Below are positions 46,853 through 56,285 of a DNA stretch of 64,000 bases, one piece after another. The position numbers and the translations under genes are program-made. The DNA comes from Oceanobacter sp045430275. GTDB taxonomy: Bacteria > Pseudomonadota > Gammaproteobacteria > Pseudomonadales > Oceanobacteraceae. How positions within the stretch are numbered: position 1 is the first letter of the stretch; the number at the start of each line of letters is the position of its first letter. Under the pieces are notes generated by a model that was not told where the DNA came from, did no database searches, and saw only the letters and a program-made list of their open reading frames with translations. The DNA lies in assembly GCA_045430275.1 (NCBI GenBank), contig JAILXU010000012.1:1-64000 (forward strand), given 5' to 3'.

Positions 46853-47890
46853 ATGAATGACAAACCCACCTCATTAACACCAACACCAAAAGGTTATTCA
46901 AAGTGGCTGGCCGAGCTGAAAAGCCGGGTTCATCAGGCACAGCAACGGACTTCACTGACAGTTAACCGCGAGCTGATCTTGCTTTACTGGCACATTGGGC
47001 GCGACATTCTGGCCAGACAAGAGGAGCAGGGGTGGGGAACAAAGGTAATCGAGCGGCTCGCACATGACCTGCGCAATACCTTCCCAAATATGAAAGGGTT
47101 TTCACGCTCCAATTTGCTCTATATGCGCGCCTTCGCCCAAGCCTGGCCGGATGAAAAAATTGTCCAACAGGCTGTTGGACAATTACCCTGGGGGCATAAT
47201 CTGGTGCTGCTTTCAAAGCTGAAAACAGCAGGTGAACGACAAGCCTACGCACAAAAAGCTCTTGAACACGGTTGGTCACGCAATGTGCTTGTGATGCAGA
47301 TAGAAACCTGATTACTTGAACGTCAGGGTATGGCCATCACCAATTTTCAACAGCATTTGCCAAAACCAGACTCCGACCTCGCTCAGGAATCTCTCAAAGA
47401 TCCGTATTGTTTTGACTTTCTGGGCCTGACAGAAACAGCGAAAGAACGGGAAATTGAAGGGGCGTTAGTTCAGCATGTAACACAATTTCTGCTTGAACTG
47501 GGCGCAGGTTTTGCCTTTGTCGGACGCCAAGTACTGTTATCTGTTGGCGATGAAGAGTTTTTTATCGACTTGCTGTTCTATCATCTGAAGCTGCGTTGTT
47601 ATGTAGTGATTGAGCTAAAGACAGGCAAATTCAAACCAGAGCATCTTGGGCAACTGGGATTTTATATGACAGCAGTAGATCGGCAGATCAAGACCGAACA
47701 GGATGGTGCCACCATCGGTTTACTGCTGTGTAAAAGCAAAAACAAAATCGTGGTGGAATACGCATTAGGTGATAAAACCCAACCGATGGGCATTGCCGAA
47801 TACAAACTTCAAGAAGCATTACCGGAGTTGTTTAAAAGCAGCCTTCCCAGCATCGAGCAAATTGAGCGCGAATTGCAAGGAGACCAATAA
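46853..47890 (+). pseudogene. YhcG-like DUF1016 nuclease split by an in-frame stop
   Basis: One reading frame of 346 codons is interrupted only by TGA at 47309-47311. The first part (152 aa) is the helical DUF1016 N-domain (KSRVHQAQQRTSLTVNRELI). The second (from ATG 47330, 186 aa) is an intact PDDEXK nuclease domain with FFIDLLFYH and VIELKTGKF. Homologues read IES-x-L-x-ERQG here, so one base change to TGA, probably from an Arg or Gly codon, explains the break. The halves could be made separately, but the second lacks a good ribosome site. YhcG-like proteins often occur near restriction or defence genes. Confidence 0.85.
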
Positions 47891-48071
47891 TAAATCCGAC
47901 GAACCGCCTCGATTACATGGGTAGTCAAAGCCAGACAATGACATTTGCATAACTTCACTACCCACTCAGTTCTGGATGCACCCTCAAACCTGCCGGGCAT
48001 AACAGCACCAGAAAAGCCGACAAAGTCAGTATTCACGGGGATTGAAAGACACTATCGGTACATACTGGAAC

Positions 48072-48944
48072 TCACTCGATATTCTGAACCTGCTCGCGCA
48101 TTTGCTCGATCAACACCTTGAGGTCGACCGCCACGCGGGTTGTGGTGGTGGTCAGGGCCTTGGAGGACAGGGTGTTCGCCTCGCGGTTCAGTTCCTGCAT
48201 CATAAAGTCCAGGCGACGACCAATCGGCTCGTTGCGCGTCAGGATGTCTTTCACTTCGTTGATGTGGGTTCTCAGACGGTCGAGTTCTTCGGCCACATCG
48301 GCTTTCTGGGCCAGCATCACCATTTCCTGCTCCAGTCGATCCGGGTTGGCACCGGACTCTTCGCTGAGCAAGTCACCCAGACGGGTTTGCAGTTGTTGGC
48401 GTTGGGCCGCCAGAGCGTCTGGCAAGTGCGCTTCGACCTGTGTCACCAGCTCACTCATGGTGTCCAGGCGCTGTGTGATCAGGTCGGCCAGACTACGGCC
48501 TTCACGCGCGCGGCTGTTCTGGATCTGCTTCAGACAAGCCTCAAAGCCGGTCGTGGCGGTTGTCAGCAGCGACTTGTTATCCGCAGGCGTGGTGTCGAGC
48601 ACACCCGGCCAGGCCAGCAGTTCCAGTTGCGAAGCTGGGCGAGCGTTAGTGGCGATTCCGGCAACGTGCTGCAGCGCCTGCTGCAATTCTTCCAGACGGG
48701 CTGTATTGAGCTGAATCGCGGTTTCGTTCTGTTCACCCTGCACTTTCAGGATGCATTCAAGTTTGCCGCGTCCCAGGTGCTTCTTGAGCAACTCGCGCAG
48801 GGCCGGTTCCAGTTCACGAAAGTTGTCCGGGATGCGGAAGTGCGGCTCCAGATAACGATGATTGACGCTGCGAAGCTCCCACGTCAGTTGTCCATGGGGG
48901 CCGTTTTCCGTATGGCGGGCGAAGGCGGTCATGCTGTTTACCAT
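48072..48944 (-). CDS. yicC: YicC family endoribonuclease-like protein
   Basis: 290 residues from ATG at 48944 (MVNSMTAFARHTENGPHG), chosen because the family starts with an xxSMTAYAR block. The N-terminal YicC domain and the C-terminal DUF1732 domain (ANTLSSKALTTTTTRVAVDL, close to the end) are present. YicC acts in RNA decay, reported as a ribonuclease on small RNAs. It is divergent from rph, the conserved neighbour in gammaproteobacteria. Confidence 0.9.
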   Translation of the reverse strand: MVNSMTAFARHTENGPHGQLTWELRSVNHRYLEPHFRIPDNFRELEPALRELLKKHLGRGKLECILKVQGEQNETAIQLNTARLEELQQALQHVAGIATNARPASQLELLAWPGVLDTTPADNKSLLTTATTGFEACLKQIQNSRAREGRSLADLITQRLDTMSELVTQVEAHLPDALAAQRQQLQTRLGDLLSEESGANPDRLEQEMVMLAQKADVAEELDRLRTHINEVKDILTRNEPIGRRLDFMMQELNREANTLSSKALTTTTTRVAVDLKVLIEQMREQVQNIE

Positions 48945-49066
48945 GGGAATGGTTCTCATCTCAGTAAGGGAATCAGGCGATTGTAACGAATCCACAAGCA
49001 GCCGTGTGAGTCGGCGGGTATACTGCCGCTGATTGCTTTTTATGTTTTAAATGACAGGAGATTTTC

Positions 49067-49792
49067 ATGAGACCCAGTGGTCGTGCCAACAACCAGTTGC
49101 GTAACGTGCGCATTCAGCGTCAGTTCACTTGCCATGCCGAAGGTTCGGTACTGGTGGAGTTTGGCAATACCAAGGTGATCTGTACCGCCAGTGTTGACAC
49201 ACACGTGCCTCCGTTCCTGCGTGGCAAGGGTCAGGGCTGGGTGACAGCCGAGTACGGCATGCTGCCGCGTTCAACCGGGTCTCGTATGATTCGTGAAGCG
49301 GCCAAGGGCAAGCAGCAGGGTCGCACGGTGGAAATCTCTCGTCTGATTGGCCGCAGCCTGCGTGCTGCCGTGGATCTCAAGGCGCTGGGTGAAAACAGCA
49401 TCACCCTCGATTGTGATGTGATTCAGGCCGATGGCGGCACTCGCACCGCAGCCATCACTGGCGCGTGTGTGGCCATGATGGACGCCATCGACTGGCTGCG
49501 CAAAAATGGCAAGCTGAAAGGTGAACCACTCAAACACCGCATTGCCGCCGTGTCTGTCGGTATCTACAAGGGTGAGCCAGTACTGGATCTGGATTACGCG
49601 GAAGACAGCAGCGCCGAAACCGATATGAACGTCATCATGACCACCGACGGTGGCTTTGTGGAAGTGCAGGGAACAGCGGAAGGAGAGACCTTCTCTCGTG
49701 ACGAGCTGAATGCCATGCTGGCCCTGGCCGAAGAAGGTATTCAGGAGCTGGGAACACTCCAGCAACAGGCTCTGGAAACCACCAGCGCCTGA
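49067..49792 (+). CDS. rph: Ribonuclease PH
   Basis: 241 residues starting MRPSGRANNQLRNVRIQ, full length. It has the RNase PH blocks KGQGWVTAEYGMLPRST and IGRSLRAAVDL plus DADGG-type sequence DVIQADGGTRTAAITGA. It is a phosphorolytic 3'-5' exoribonuclease that trims tRNA 3' ends. Monocistronic, divergent from yicC. Confidence 0.97.
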   Translation: MRPSGRANNQLRNVRIQRQFTCHAEGSVLVEFGNTKVICTASVDTHVPPFLRGKGQGWVTAEYGMLPRSTGSRMIREAAKGKQQGRTVEISRLIGRSLRAAVDLKALGENSITLDCDVIQADGGTRTAAITGACVAMMDAIDWLRKNGKLKGEPLKHRIAAVSVGIYKGEPVLDLDYAEDSSAETDMNVIMTTDGGFVEVQGTAEGETFSRDELNAMLALAEEGIQELGTLQQQALETTSA

Positions 49793-49800
49793 TTAGGCAT

Positions 49801-50115
49801 CTAGCGAGGTAGACTGGAGAAGAACGCCGCCAGATTGGCAATGTCTTCGTCGGTCAGCTTCACCGCCATGGCGTTCATTGTTTGGTCATGGCGTTTCTTT
49901 TCGCGGAAGTCGGTCAGCATCTTGGTCAGATAGGTTTCATTTTGTCCGGCCAGATTCGGATAATACGGCTTAACGCTGACGCCATCCTTACCATGACACC
50001 CAACGCACAAACGGGCATTCGCCAGCTCACGTCCCACTTCTGGATTTCCAGCGGTAGCGGAATGGGCAAAGATCGACAGCATCAACGCTGTTACAGCAAC
50101 GGAAATAGTTTTCAT
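49801..50115 (-). CDS. Small class I cytochrome c
   Basis: 104 residues from ATG at 50115 with a signal peptide (MKTISVAVTALMLSIFAHSA) and a single haem site CVGCH (about 36-40); MNAMAVKLTDEDI provides the likely distal Met. It resembles cytochrome c553/c4-half type periplasmic electron carriers. Its partners are unknown. It ends 8 bp from the convergent rph end, and the longer upstream frame lacks a signal and is not preferred. Confidence 0.82.
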   Translation of the reverse strand: MKTISVAVTALMLSIFAHSATAGNPEVGRELANARLCVGCHGKDGVSVKPYYPNLAGQNETYLTKMLTDFREKKRHDQTMNAMAVKLTDEDIANLAAFFSSLPR

Positions 50116-50342
50116 AATGGTGTTTGCTATCTTGGCATTCAGAAAAAACGGATTTGAGGGTTGCGGGCCATTCTCTCTGCAAATTTTCGGGCTTCCATTG
50201 ATCCGTATCATCAAAGTGCGCTGTCAATTCTCTAAACGGGCCAGTCAGGCACAATAAGTATGTTCATCCAGATGGATACCTGTCTTTCTTGCGCCATGGC
50301 CCACATCACCCACATTGATACTGAAATCCCTGGAGACCTTTC

Positions 50343-51563
50343 ATGAACCTCATCTGGGGACTGTTTTTTCTGATTGGCTTTGCAGTAGCCCTGCTGCGTT
50401 GGCTCAATGGTGACGCCGAGGCGTTTCAGTCGCTGGTCAGCGCCAGTTTCGATATGGCCAAACTGTCGGTGGACATCGCCATCGGACTGGTCGGACTGCT
50501 GGCGTTGTGGTCGGGATTGTTTGCCATTGCCGAAAAGGCCGGGCTGATTCAATGGCTCGGGCGTGGATTGTCACCGCTGTTTCAACGCCTGATGCCGGAA
50601 GTGCCTGCCGGTCACAAGGCGCAAGGGGCCGTCACCATGAACCTGGCCGCCAATATGCTGGGATTGGACAACGCCGCCACCCCGCTGGGCATCAAGGCGA
50701 TGCAAGCCCTGCAAACGCTGAACCCGCTCAAGGACACCGCCAGCAATGCCCAGATTCTGTTTCTGGTGCTGAACACCTCGTCCGTTACCTTATTGCCCGT
50801 GACCATTTTCATGTACCGCGCCCAATTGGGAGCCAGCAGTCCGGCAGAAGTCTTTCTGCCCATTCTGATGGCCACTCTGGCTTCCACCCTGACCGGCTTG
50901 CTGCTGGTGATGAAGCTGCAGCGCATCCCCATCGACCGGGTAATCGTGGCCTATCTCAGCGGGCTGGTCGCTGTGGTGGCCTCGCTGGTTTTCTGGCTCG
51001 GAGAGCTGCCCACAGAACAGCTGTCCAGTGTCTCTGGGCAACTCGCCAATGGCCTGCTGATGCTGGTGATGTGCGGCTTTATTGCCGCTGGCTTGCGGCT
51101 GAAACGCCCGGTGTATGAAGACTTTGTCGCCGGAGCCAAAAGCGGTTTTGAAACCGCCGTACAACTGATTCCTTATCTGGTGGCCATGCTGGTGGCGGTG
51201 GGCGTCTTCCGCGCCAGTGGTGCGCTCGATCTGCTACTGGATGGCCTGCACTGGCTGCTGACCGCTCTGGGTCTCAGCGCCTGGTTTGTCGATGCCTTGC
51301 CGGTCGCCTTGATGAAGCCCTTCAGTGGCAGCGGTGCGCGGGCCATGATGCTCGATACCATGAACACCCACGGTGTTGATTCCCTGCCGGGGTTGCTGGC
51401 CGCTGTGATGCAGGGCAGTACGGAAACCACCTTCTATGTACTGGCGGTGTATTTTGGCGTAGTGGGCATCACCCGAATTCGCTACGCCTTATGGGCAGGG
51501 CTGGCCTGTGATGCGGTGGGTATGCTGGCGGCCATTCTGATTTGTGGCTGGTTTTTCAACTGA
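50343..51563 (+). CDS. SpmA/SpmB-like nucleoside-recognition membrane protein
   Basis: 406 residues with about 10 membrane segments in two Gate (nucleoside recognition) halves: MNLAANMLGLDNAATPLG in the first, and KPFSGSGARAMMLD in the second. This is the fused SpmA-SpmB form of non-sporulating proteobacteria. The transported compound is not known. It is monocistronic by position. Confidence 0.8.
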   Translation: MNLIWGLFFLIGFAVALLRWLNGDAEAFQSLVSASFDMAKLSVDIAIGLVGLLALWSGLFAIAEKAGLIQWLGRGLSPLFQRLMPEVPAGHKAQGAVTMNLAANMLGLDNAATPLGIKAMQALQTLNPLKDTASNAQILFLVLNTSSVTLLPVTIFMYRAQLGASSPAEVFLPILMATLASTLTGLLLVMKLQRIPIDRVIVAYLSGLVAVVASLVFWLGELPTEQLSSVSGQLANGLLMLVMCGFIAAGLRLKRPVYEDFVAGAKSGFETAVQLIPYLVAMLVAVGVFRASGALDLLLDGLHWLLTALGLSAWFVDALPVALMKPFSGSGARAMMLDTMNTHGVDSLPGLLAAVMQGSTETTFYVLAVYFGVVGITRIRYALWAGLACDAVGMLAAILICGWFFN

Positions 51564-51691
51564 TCAGCCCACAATAAAGACGATGTAACCAAAGTCGGTC
51601 TGAAACAACACATTGGCGACCCATGAACCCCGACCTTCTGCACTAGCCTTTACAGTCCATATGTTCTTTTGCGAAATAACAGGAGACTCCC

Positions 51692-52195
51692 ATGGACGCC
51701 CATCGCCTTAAGCTGTTGCAGAATATGCCGATTTTCAGTGCCCTGAATGAATCCGCGCTGGAGTTTATCGAACGCCATTGTGAGACCCGAACGATCCTGC
51801 TGGGTGATCCTGTCTTTCTGGAAGGAGACCCCGCCAACTCGCTGTTTATTCTGGAATCTGGCGAAGCCGAAGTTCTGAAGACATGCGACCCGGATTTACG
51901 CCGCCTCAGCTACCTCAACCCCGGTGACTGCTTTGGTGAAATGGCCATAGTCGATCACCAACCCCGCAGCGCCACCGTGATGGCCATCAGCGACTGCCAG
52001 GCCCTGGAAATTACCGCCGAACATCTCTACGCTCTGAAGGCACACGACCCCGACCAGTTCATCCAGATTCAGGCCAACCTGCTGCGAGAACTTAGCCGAC
52101 GACTGCGCTTCCTCGACGACAAACTGGCCAAGACCCAACCGGAAATGCTGCAGAAGTCTCTGCTGGCCCAATGGGTGATTGGCAGTTTTGATTGA
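51692..52195 (+). CDS. Cyclic-nucleotide-binding domain protein
   Basis: 167 residues, almost entirely one cNMP-binding domain. The phosphate-binding cassette reads FGEMAIVDHQPRSATV, matching the FGE/PRSA signature, so cAMP or cGMP binding is plausible. No DNA-binding, kinase or channel domain is present, so it may be a stand-alone sensor or partner subunit. A strong hairpin follows the gene at 52200. Confidence 0.8.
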   Translation: MDAHRLKLLQNMPIFSALNESALEFIERHCETRTILLGDPVFLEGDPANSLFILESGEAEVLKTCDPDLRRLSYLNPGDCFGEMAIVDHQPRSATVMAISDCQALEITAEHLYALKAHDPDQFIQIQANLLRELSRRLRFLDDKLAKTQPEMLQKSLLAQWVIGSFD

Positions 52196-52199
52196 TCAT

Positions 52200-52228
52200 G
52201 ACTTCGCCGGGGTCTCCCCGGTGAAGTC
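52200..52228. terminator. Hairpin between convergent genes
   Basis: A 13-bp stem (52200-52212 with 52216-52228, one G-U pair) with a 3-nt loop lies between the cNMP-binding and gamma-carbonic anhydrase genes. It lacks a long T run, so it is probably a bidirectional terminator of moderate strength. Confidence 0.55.
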
Positions 52229-52240
52229 TATCGGCCCCAA

Positions 52241-52789
52241 TCAATCCTCGGCGTAACCTTCAGCGGCGTGCTTGTCTTTCAGTTTGGCGTAGTTGGCGGC
52301 GGTGTATTTGAAGAAGCTGCGTTCTTTCTCGCTCAGCTCACGCACCTGTTTGGCCGGGCTGCCCATATAGACGTAGCCGCTTTTCAGCACCTTGCCCGGT
52401 GTGACGGTGGAACCGGCACCGACGATCACTTCGTCTTCGACCACAACGCCGTCCATGATCATGGCTTTCATGCCGATCAGGACGCGGTTGCCGACGGTGC
52501 AGCCGTGTAGCATGGCCTGATGGCCGATGGTTACATCGTCTCCAATGATCAGTGGATAACCGCCGGGGTTGTAGTCGCTGGCGTGGGTGATGTGCAGGAT
52601 GGAGCCGTCTTGTACGCTGGTGCGCTCGCCGATGCGGATTTTGTGCATGTCGCCGCGAATCACGGTCAATGGCCACACCGAGCTGTCGGCACCAATTTCA
52701 ACATCGCCAATCACAACGGCGGTTGAATCCACAAACACACGCTCACCCAGTTTCGGTTCCATACCCTGATAGCTTCTTACACTGGCCAT
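52241..52789 (-). CDS. Gamma-carbonic anhydrase family protein
   Basis: 182 residues from ATG at 52789, with GGAG six nt upstream (an ATG at 52795 is worse spaced). Left-handed beta-helix hexapeptide repeats run from about residue 20, with the RGDMHKIRIG, HITHAS and GHQAMLHGC blocks that carry the metal-binding histidines. Relatives are YrdA/PaaY/CaiE type zinc enzymes. In related bacteria this gene is a close neighbour of prlC; here the CRISPR-Cas locus separates them. Confidence 0.88.
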   Translation of the reverse strand: MASVRSYQGMEPKLGERVFVDSTAVVIGDVEIGADSSVWPLTVIRGDMHKIRIGERTSVQDGSILHITHASDYNPGGYPLIIGDDVTIGHQAMLHGCTVGNRVLIGMKAMIMDGVVVEDEVIVGAGSTVTPGKVLKSGYVYMGSPAKQVRELSEKERSFFKYTAANYAKLKDKHAAEGYAED

Positions 52790-52915
52790 ACTCATCTCCG
52801 CTGTTCGGTTATTGTTTTGATCAACGGAATGTGAGGGCTTTATCGGGCAAGTGCAAGGGGTTCGATAACCGGTTTCAAGCCAACGGCATGGGCGTCATAC
52901 ACCAAAGCCAGAGTG

Positions 52916-53206
52916 TTAAAGCTGCACCTGCCCGGAACTGATCGCCTGATGGATCAGGATATACAAACCAATGCCGACACCGATAAACAGCAGCGGTGCG
53001 ATGATGCCAACCGGAATGCCGACCTTCTTGAACATCGCCAGCGACTTGTCATAGCCATACTGCTCCAGCCACTTCTTCCCCTTCCGGCTTTCCTTCAGAT
53101 AGGTCTCAATGCGCTCGCTGCTGCTGGCCAGCCACAGCGTCCGAAGCAACAGAAACAGGGCAAAGGCCATGTAAATGGCGAAGAAAATGTTGATTTGTAT
53201 GGGCAT
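52916..53206 (-). CDS. Small two-helix membrane protein of unknown function
   Basis: 96 residues with membrane segments at about 6-27 and 64-88 around a basic, soluble middle (SERIETYLKESRKGKKWLEQ). No family was recognised. It lies between the gamma-carbonic anhydrase and the cas region, on the same strand as the former. It may be part of the ancestral neighbourhood of prlC. Confidence 0.6.
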   Translation of the reverse strand: MPIQINIFFAIYMAFALFLLLRTLWLASSSERIETYLKESRKGKKWLEQYGYDKSLAMFKKVGIPVGIIAPLLFIGVGIGLYILIHQAISSGQVQL

Positions 53207-53634
53207 GGTGGAGCGATCCTTAGAGGCTGTCTGGGCGGGCTATTCTTCCGAAAATGCGCTGAAAAGCCAGCGGCATTGTGAACAACCGCGAGAGTGCTGG
53301 CATGGGAAGTAGTTCAGAAAAGGCGACCTATTGGAGGAATGGGGAAGTTTTTTGTTATTTTGTCAGAAAAGGTTGCCCGTTTTTCTAGCAGGATCAGCGC
53401 TCCTTCTGCTGTGCTGTTCAGGTACCTTTGAAATAACCCAGTCAAATGACCGTCAAATGAGATTCAGGCCCATAAATTTCTGTTTGAGCAACGACCTTAT
53501 CAACGTCACTACCATGTTCGCAGATGCCGATCCGTCATCAGCTATTGACGTTGATTTGGTTTCACGCCAGGGCCATGATTTCAATACTGAATGATCAATA
53601 CGAACTCCTTCACAGGGATGGACAAGGATGAGTC
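53207..53634. promoter_or_regulatory. cas upstream region with repeated sites
   Basis: 428 bp without a supported gene. It holds a direct repeat, GTCAAATGA at 53441-53449 and 53452-53460 (11-bp period), and a perfect 10-bp inverted repeat, ATCAACGTCA (53499-53508) with TGACGTTGAT (53546-53555). Both lie within 200 bp of cas3, where a promoter or operator for the cas operon would be expected. No clear promoter hexamers were chosen. Confidence 0.4.
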
Positions 53635-56244
53635 ATGAGAAAACCTAGAAAGCCGCGTAACGTATCCACCCCAAACCATGCACTGCCCTTTTTGGATTGC
53701 CCCGCTAAAACCTGGTATGACGAAAATTCGGGTGTAAAAAAGCCTGGCCGAAATGTTTTTAATCACTGCCAAATTGTCGGTGAAACGGCTCGTCATTTGA
53801 TTCAGGGTTTTCCTGAGCCACTCCGTAGCCAACTCTTCCCCAATGGCAGTGAGCTGGCGGCTGCCTGCCATGATATCGGCAAAGTCAGCCCTACCTTTGT
53901 GATCAAGATTCTTTTCAACTGCGGAACCGACTGCAAAGCCATACCGGCATTGGCACCCTTCTTATCACTTCAAGAATCCCGTTGGGGCGGCCACGCCGGT
54001 GTCAGTCAGGCCACGGCTGAGCAGCTTGACGTTCCCAAATACATACCGGAAATTCTGGGTCAGCATCATGGATTTAAACCAAGTGTCGACGATAAAAATG
54101 GTCAGGCAGAAGCGTTCGGCGGCAACAGTTGGTACGCAGAACGCCTGAAACTGGTCGATGCATTAAAAGCGGCCCTTAACACCGACTGGCCAACCATCGA
54201 TAGCTGGGAACAATCACGGGTGATAGGTGGCCTGACTTCAGTTGCTGACTGGATTGGTTCGGGAGAATTCTTCGAAAACCCAGCCGACGATTGGCAACCT
54301 AACATAGAGGCAGCACTTAAAAACGCTGGATTTATCACGCCAGAAATACGCCTGAATTTGAGTTTCAGTGAAGTATTTGGTCAACCAGATCAGCCGATGG
54401 AGCCACGAGAGGCCCAGCGACTGTTTATTGAGGAAGTCAAAGAGCCTGGTGTCTACATCCTCGAAGCTCAAATGGGCATGGGCAAGACTGAAGCGGCACT
54501 GTATGCCGCCTATCAACTACTACAAACCCGGCAAGCAACCGGCGTCTATTTTGCTCTGCCGACCCAACTTACTTCCAACAAGATCTATGAGCGCTTCAAT
54601 CAATTTCTGGATCGTATCGTTGGCCCTGATACTCCGAATCGAGCTTTGCTGCTGCACTCAGGTGCATGGCTGCTGGATAACTCAGAGATGGGTGAAGAGG
54701 GCCGCCCCGGTGGTGCCTGGTTCAACCAGAGTAAGCGCGGTCTGTTAGCACCGTTCGCGGTTGGCACCATTGATCAGGCGTTGATGGCGGTGATGAACGT
54801 CAAGCACGGTTTTGTGCGAGCTTTCGGACTGGCGGGCAAAGTGGTGATTCTCGACGAGGTTCATAGCTACGACCTTTACACGGGCACCATCCTGAACGAG
54901 CTGGTCGCCCTTCTGCGCAAGATCGGCTGCACCGTGATTATTCTCAGCGCCACCCTCAACCAGCAACGCCGCGAAGCGCTGTTGCAGCAGCCTTCCTCAA
55001 GCTGTGCTTACCCGCTGATCAGCGCCGCTGCCGACTCAGCAGATTCCGTTTCTGAAGTCGCCGTGGAAGAAGCCAATAAAGATCCGGTGACGGTACAGCT
55101 AACCGACAACGCTGCTGATCTAATCGAACGGGTAATAAACCGTGCTGCCCAGGGCGAGCAAGTACTCTGGATCGAAAACACCGTCAAAGATGCGCAGCAG
55201 CGTTATCTGGATTTGGCCGCACAAGCTCGCGCCAATGGCTGTGATATTGGCTTGCTGCACTCGCGTTTTACCCCGCAAGATCGTCAGAGCAACGAAGCGC
55301 TTTGGGTAAACCGATTTGGCCAAGAAGGTTGGGAAACACGAGCAGAGCAGGGCCGTATTCTGGTCGGTACGCAAGTATTGGAACAATCGTTAGACATCGA
55401 TGCCGACCTACTGATCAGCCGCTTTGCTCCTACCGATATGCTGTTGCAACGTATCGGGCGCTTATGGCGGCACGAGAATACTCCGCGTCCAGACAGTGCA
55501 AAACCCGAATGTTGGTTACTGGCTCCTGATTTGGAAACCGGTTTGGCAACGCCCGCTGGAGAGAACAGTTTTGGTGACAGCGCCTGGGTTTATCAGCCTT
55601 ATATACTGTGTCGCAGCCTCGAAGTATGGAAGTCTGTTTCGAGTCTGATTCTGCCTGCGGATATTCGAGGTCTGATTGATCGTACTTATGAGGAGCGCAA
55701 AGAGAGTGGTCAGTGGCGAGCGTTAAAAGACCAGCTCAGCCAGGGCACCCGTTATCGTACCGGTGAAGAAGCCCTGCAAGCATTGGCCAAATTGACGCTC
55801 TCCCGCAACAATAAAACCTTGCCAGAGCACAAAGCCGAAACCCGCTACAGTGATATGGACACTCATGAGGTGTTGTTGCTGAAATCCATCCGTATCGACA
55901 GCACCACCAATACCACTCAGCTAACCCTGCTGGATGGCCAACAACTCAGCCTGCCACATCATAAGCACCAGCTGGGCAAATCCGGGTGGCGTAATTTGGC
56001 GGTTGTCCTGCATCAGCAACTGGTGCGCATTAAACCGTCAGACTGTCCACCTAAAGCCAGTATCAGTGAGCTGGAAAAATTGGGGCTAGGTAACGTCTTT
56101 TATCTCGGTCAGCCTGATTGGGATGAAGCCGTTTTACGCATTGGGCTGATCAACGATAACCAGGAATTGACCAGCCAGGATGGCCGGGCAATGGACAATA
56201 CAGAATATCGCACCGACCTTGGCTACCGGGTACTGAATCAGTGA
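53635..56244 (+). CDS. cas3: CRISPR-associated nuclease-helicase Cas3 (type I-E)
   Basis: 869 residues: N-terminal HD nuclease (CHDIGK at 78-83, GQHHGF near 142), then the SF2 helicase with Walker A MGMGKTE (280-286), DEVH (407-410), SAT (438-440) and motif VI QRIGRLWRH (605-613), then the C-terminal accessory domain. It is recruited by Cascade and degrades target DNA. The start has AAGGA six nt upstream. It is the first gene of a cas operon in which all genes lie within 60 bp of each other. Confidence 0.95.
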   Translation: MRKPRKPRNVSTPNHALPFLDCPAKTWYDENSGVKKPGRNVFNHCQIVGETARHLIQGFPEPLRSQLFPNGSELAAACHDIGKVSPTFVIKILFNCGTDCKAIPALAPFLSLQESRWGGHAGVSQATAEQLDVPKYIPEILGQHHGFKPSVDDKNGQAEAFGGNSWYAERLKLVDALKAALNTDWPTIDSWEQSRVIGGLTSVADWIGSGEFFENPADDWQPNIEAALKNAGFITPEIRLNLSFSEVFGQPDQPMEPREAQRLFIEEVKEPGVYILEAQMGMGKTEAALYAAYQLLQTRQATGVYFALPTQLTSNKIYERFNQFLDRIVGPDTPNRALLLHSGAWLLDNSEMGEEGRPGGAWFNQSKRGLLAPFAVGTIDQALMAVMNVKHGFVRAFGLAGKVVILDEVHSYDLYTGTILNELVALLRKIGCTVIILSATLNQQRREALLQQPSSSCAYPLISAAADSADSVSEVAVEEANKDPVTVQLTDNAADLIERVINRAAQGEQVLWIENTVKDAQQRYLDLAAQARANGCDIGLLHSRFTPQDRQSNEALWVNRFGQEGWETRAEQGRILVGTQVLEQSLDIDADLLISRFAPTDMLLQRIGRLWRHENTPRPDSAKPECWLLAPDLETGLATPAGENSFGDSAWVYQPYILCRSLEVWKSVSSLILPADIRGLIDRTYEERKESGQWRALKDQLSQGTRYRTGEEALQALAKLTLSRNNKTLPEHKAETRYSDMDTHEVLLLKSIRIDSTTNTTQLTLLDGQQLSLPHHKHQLGKSGWRNLAVVLHQQLVRIKPSDCPPKASISELEKLGLGNVFYLGQPDWDEAVLRIGLINDNQELTSQDGRAMDNTEYRTDLGYRVLNQ

Positions 56245-56285
56245 CTTAGTTAGCTCAGCTCATGACATGGATAAATGGAGATGAA

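Noticed and set aside
51692..52195. The cNMP-binding protein as a CRP-type transcription factor
   Set aside because: There is no C-terminal helix-turn-helix; the chain ends soon after the binding domain.
53331..53594. An 87-codon open frame before cas3
   Set aside because: No ribosome site or family, and the translation looks like random sequence; the region was treated as regulatory.
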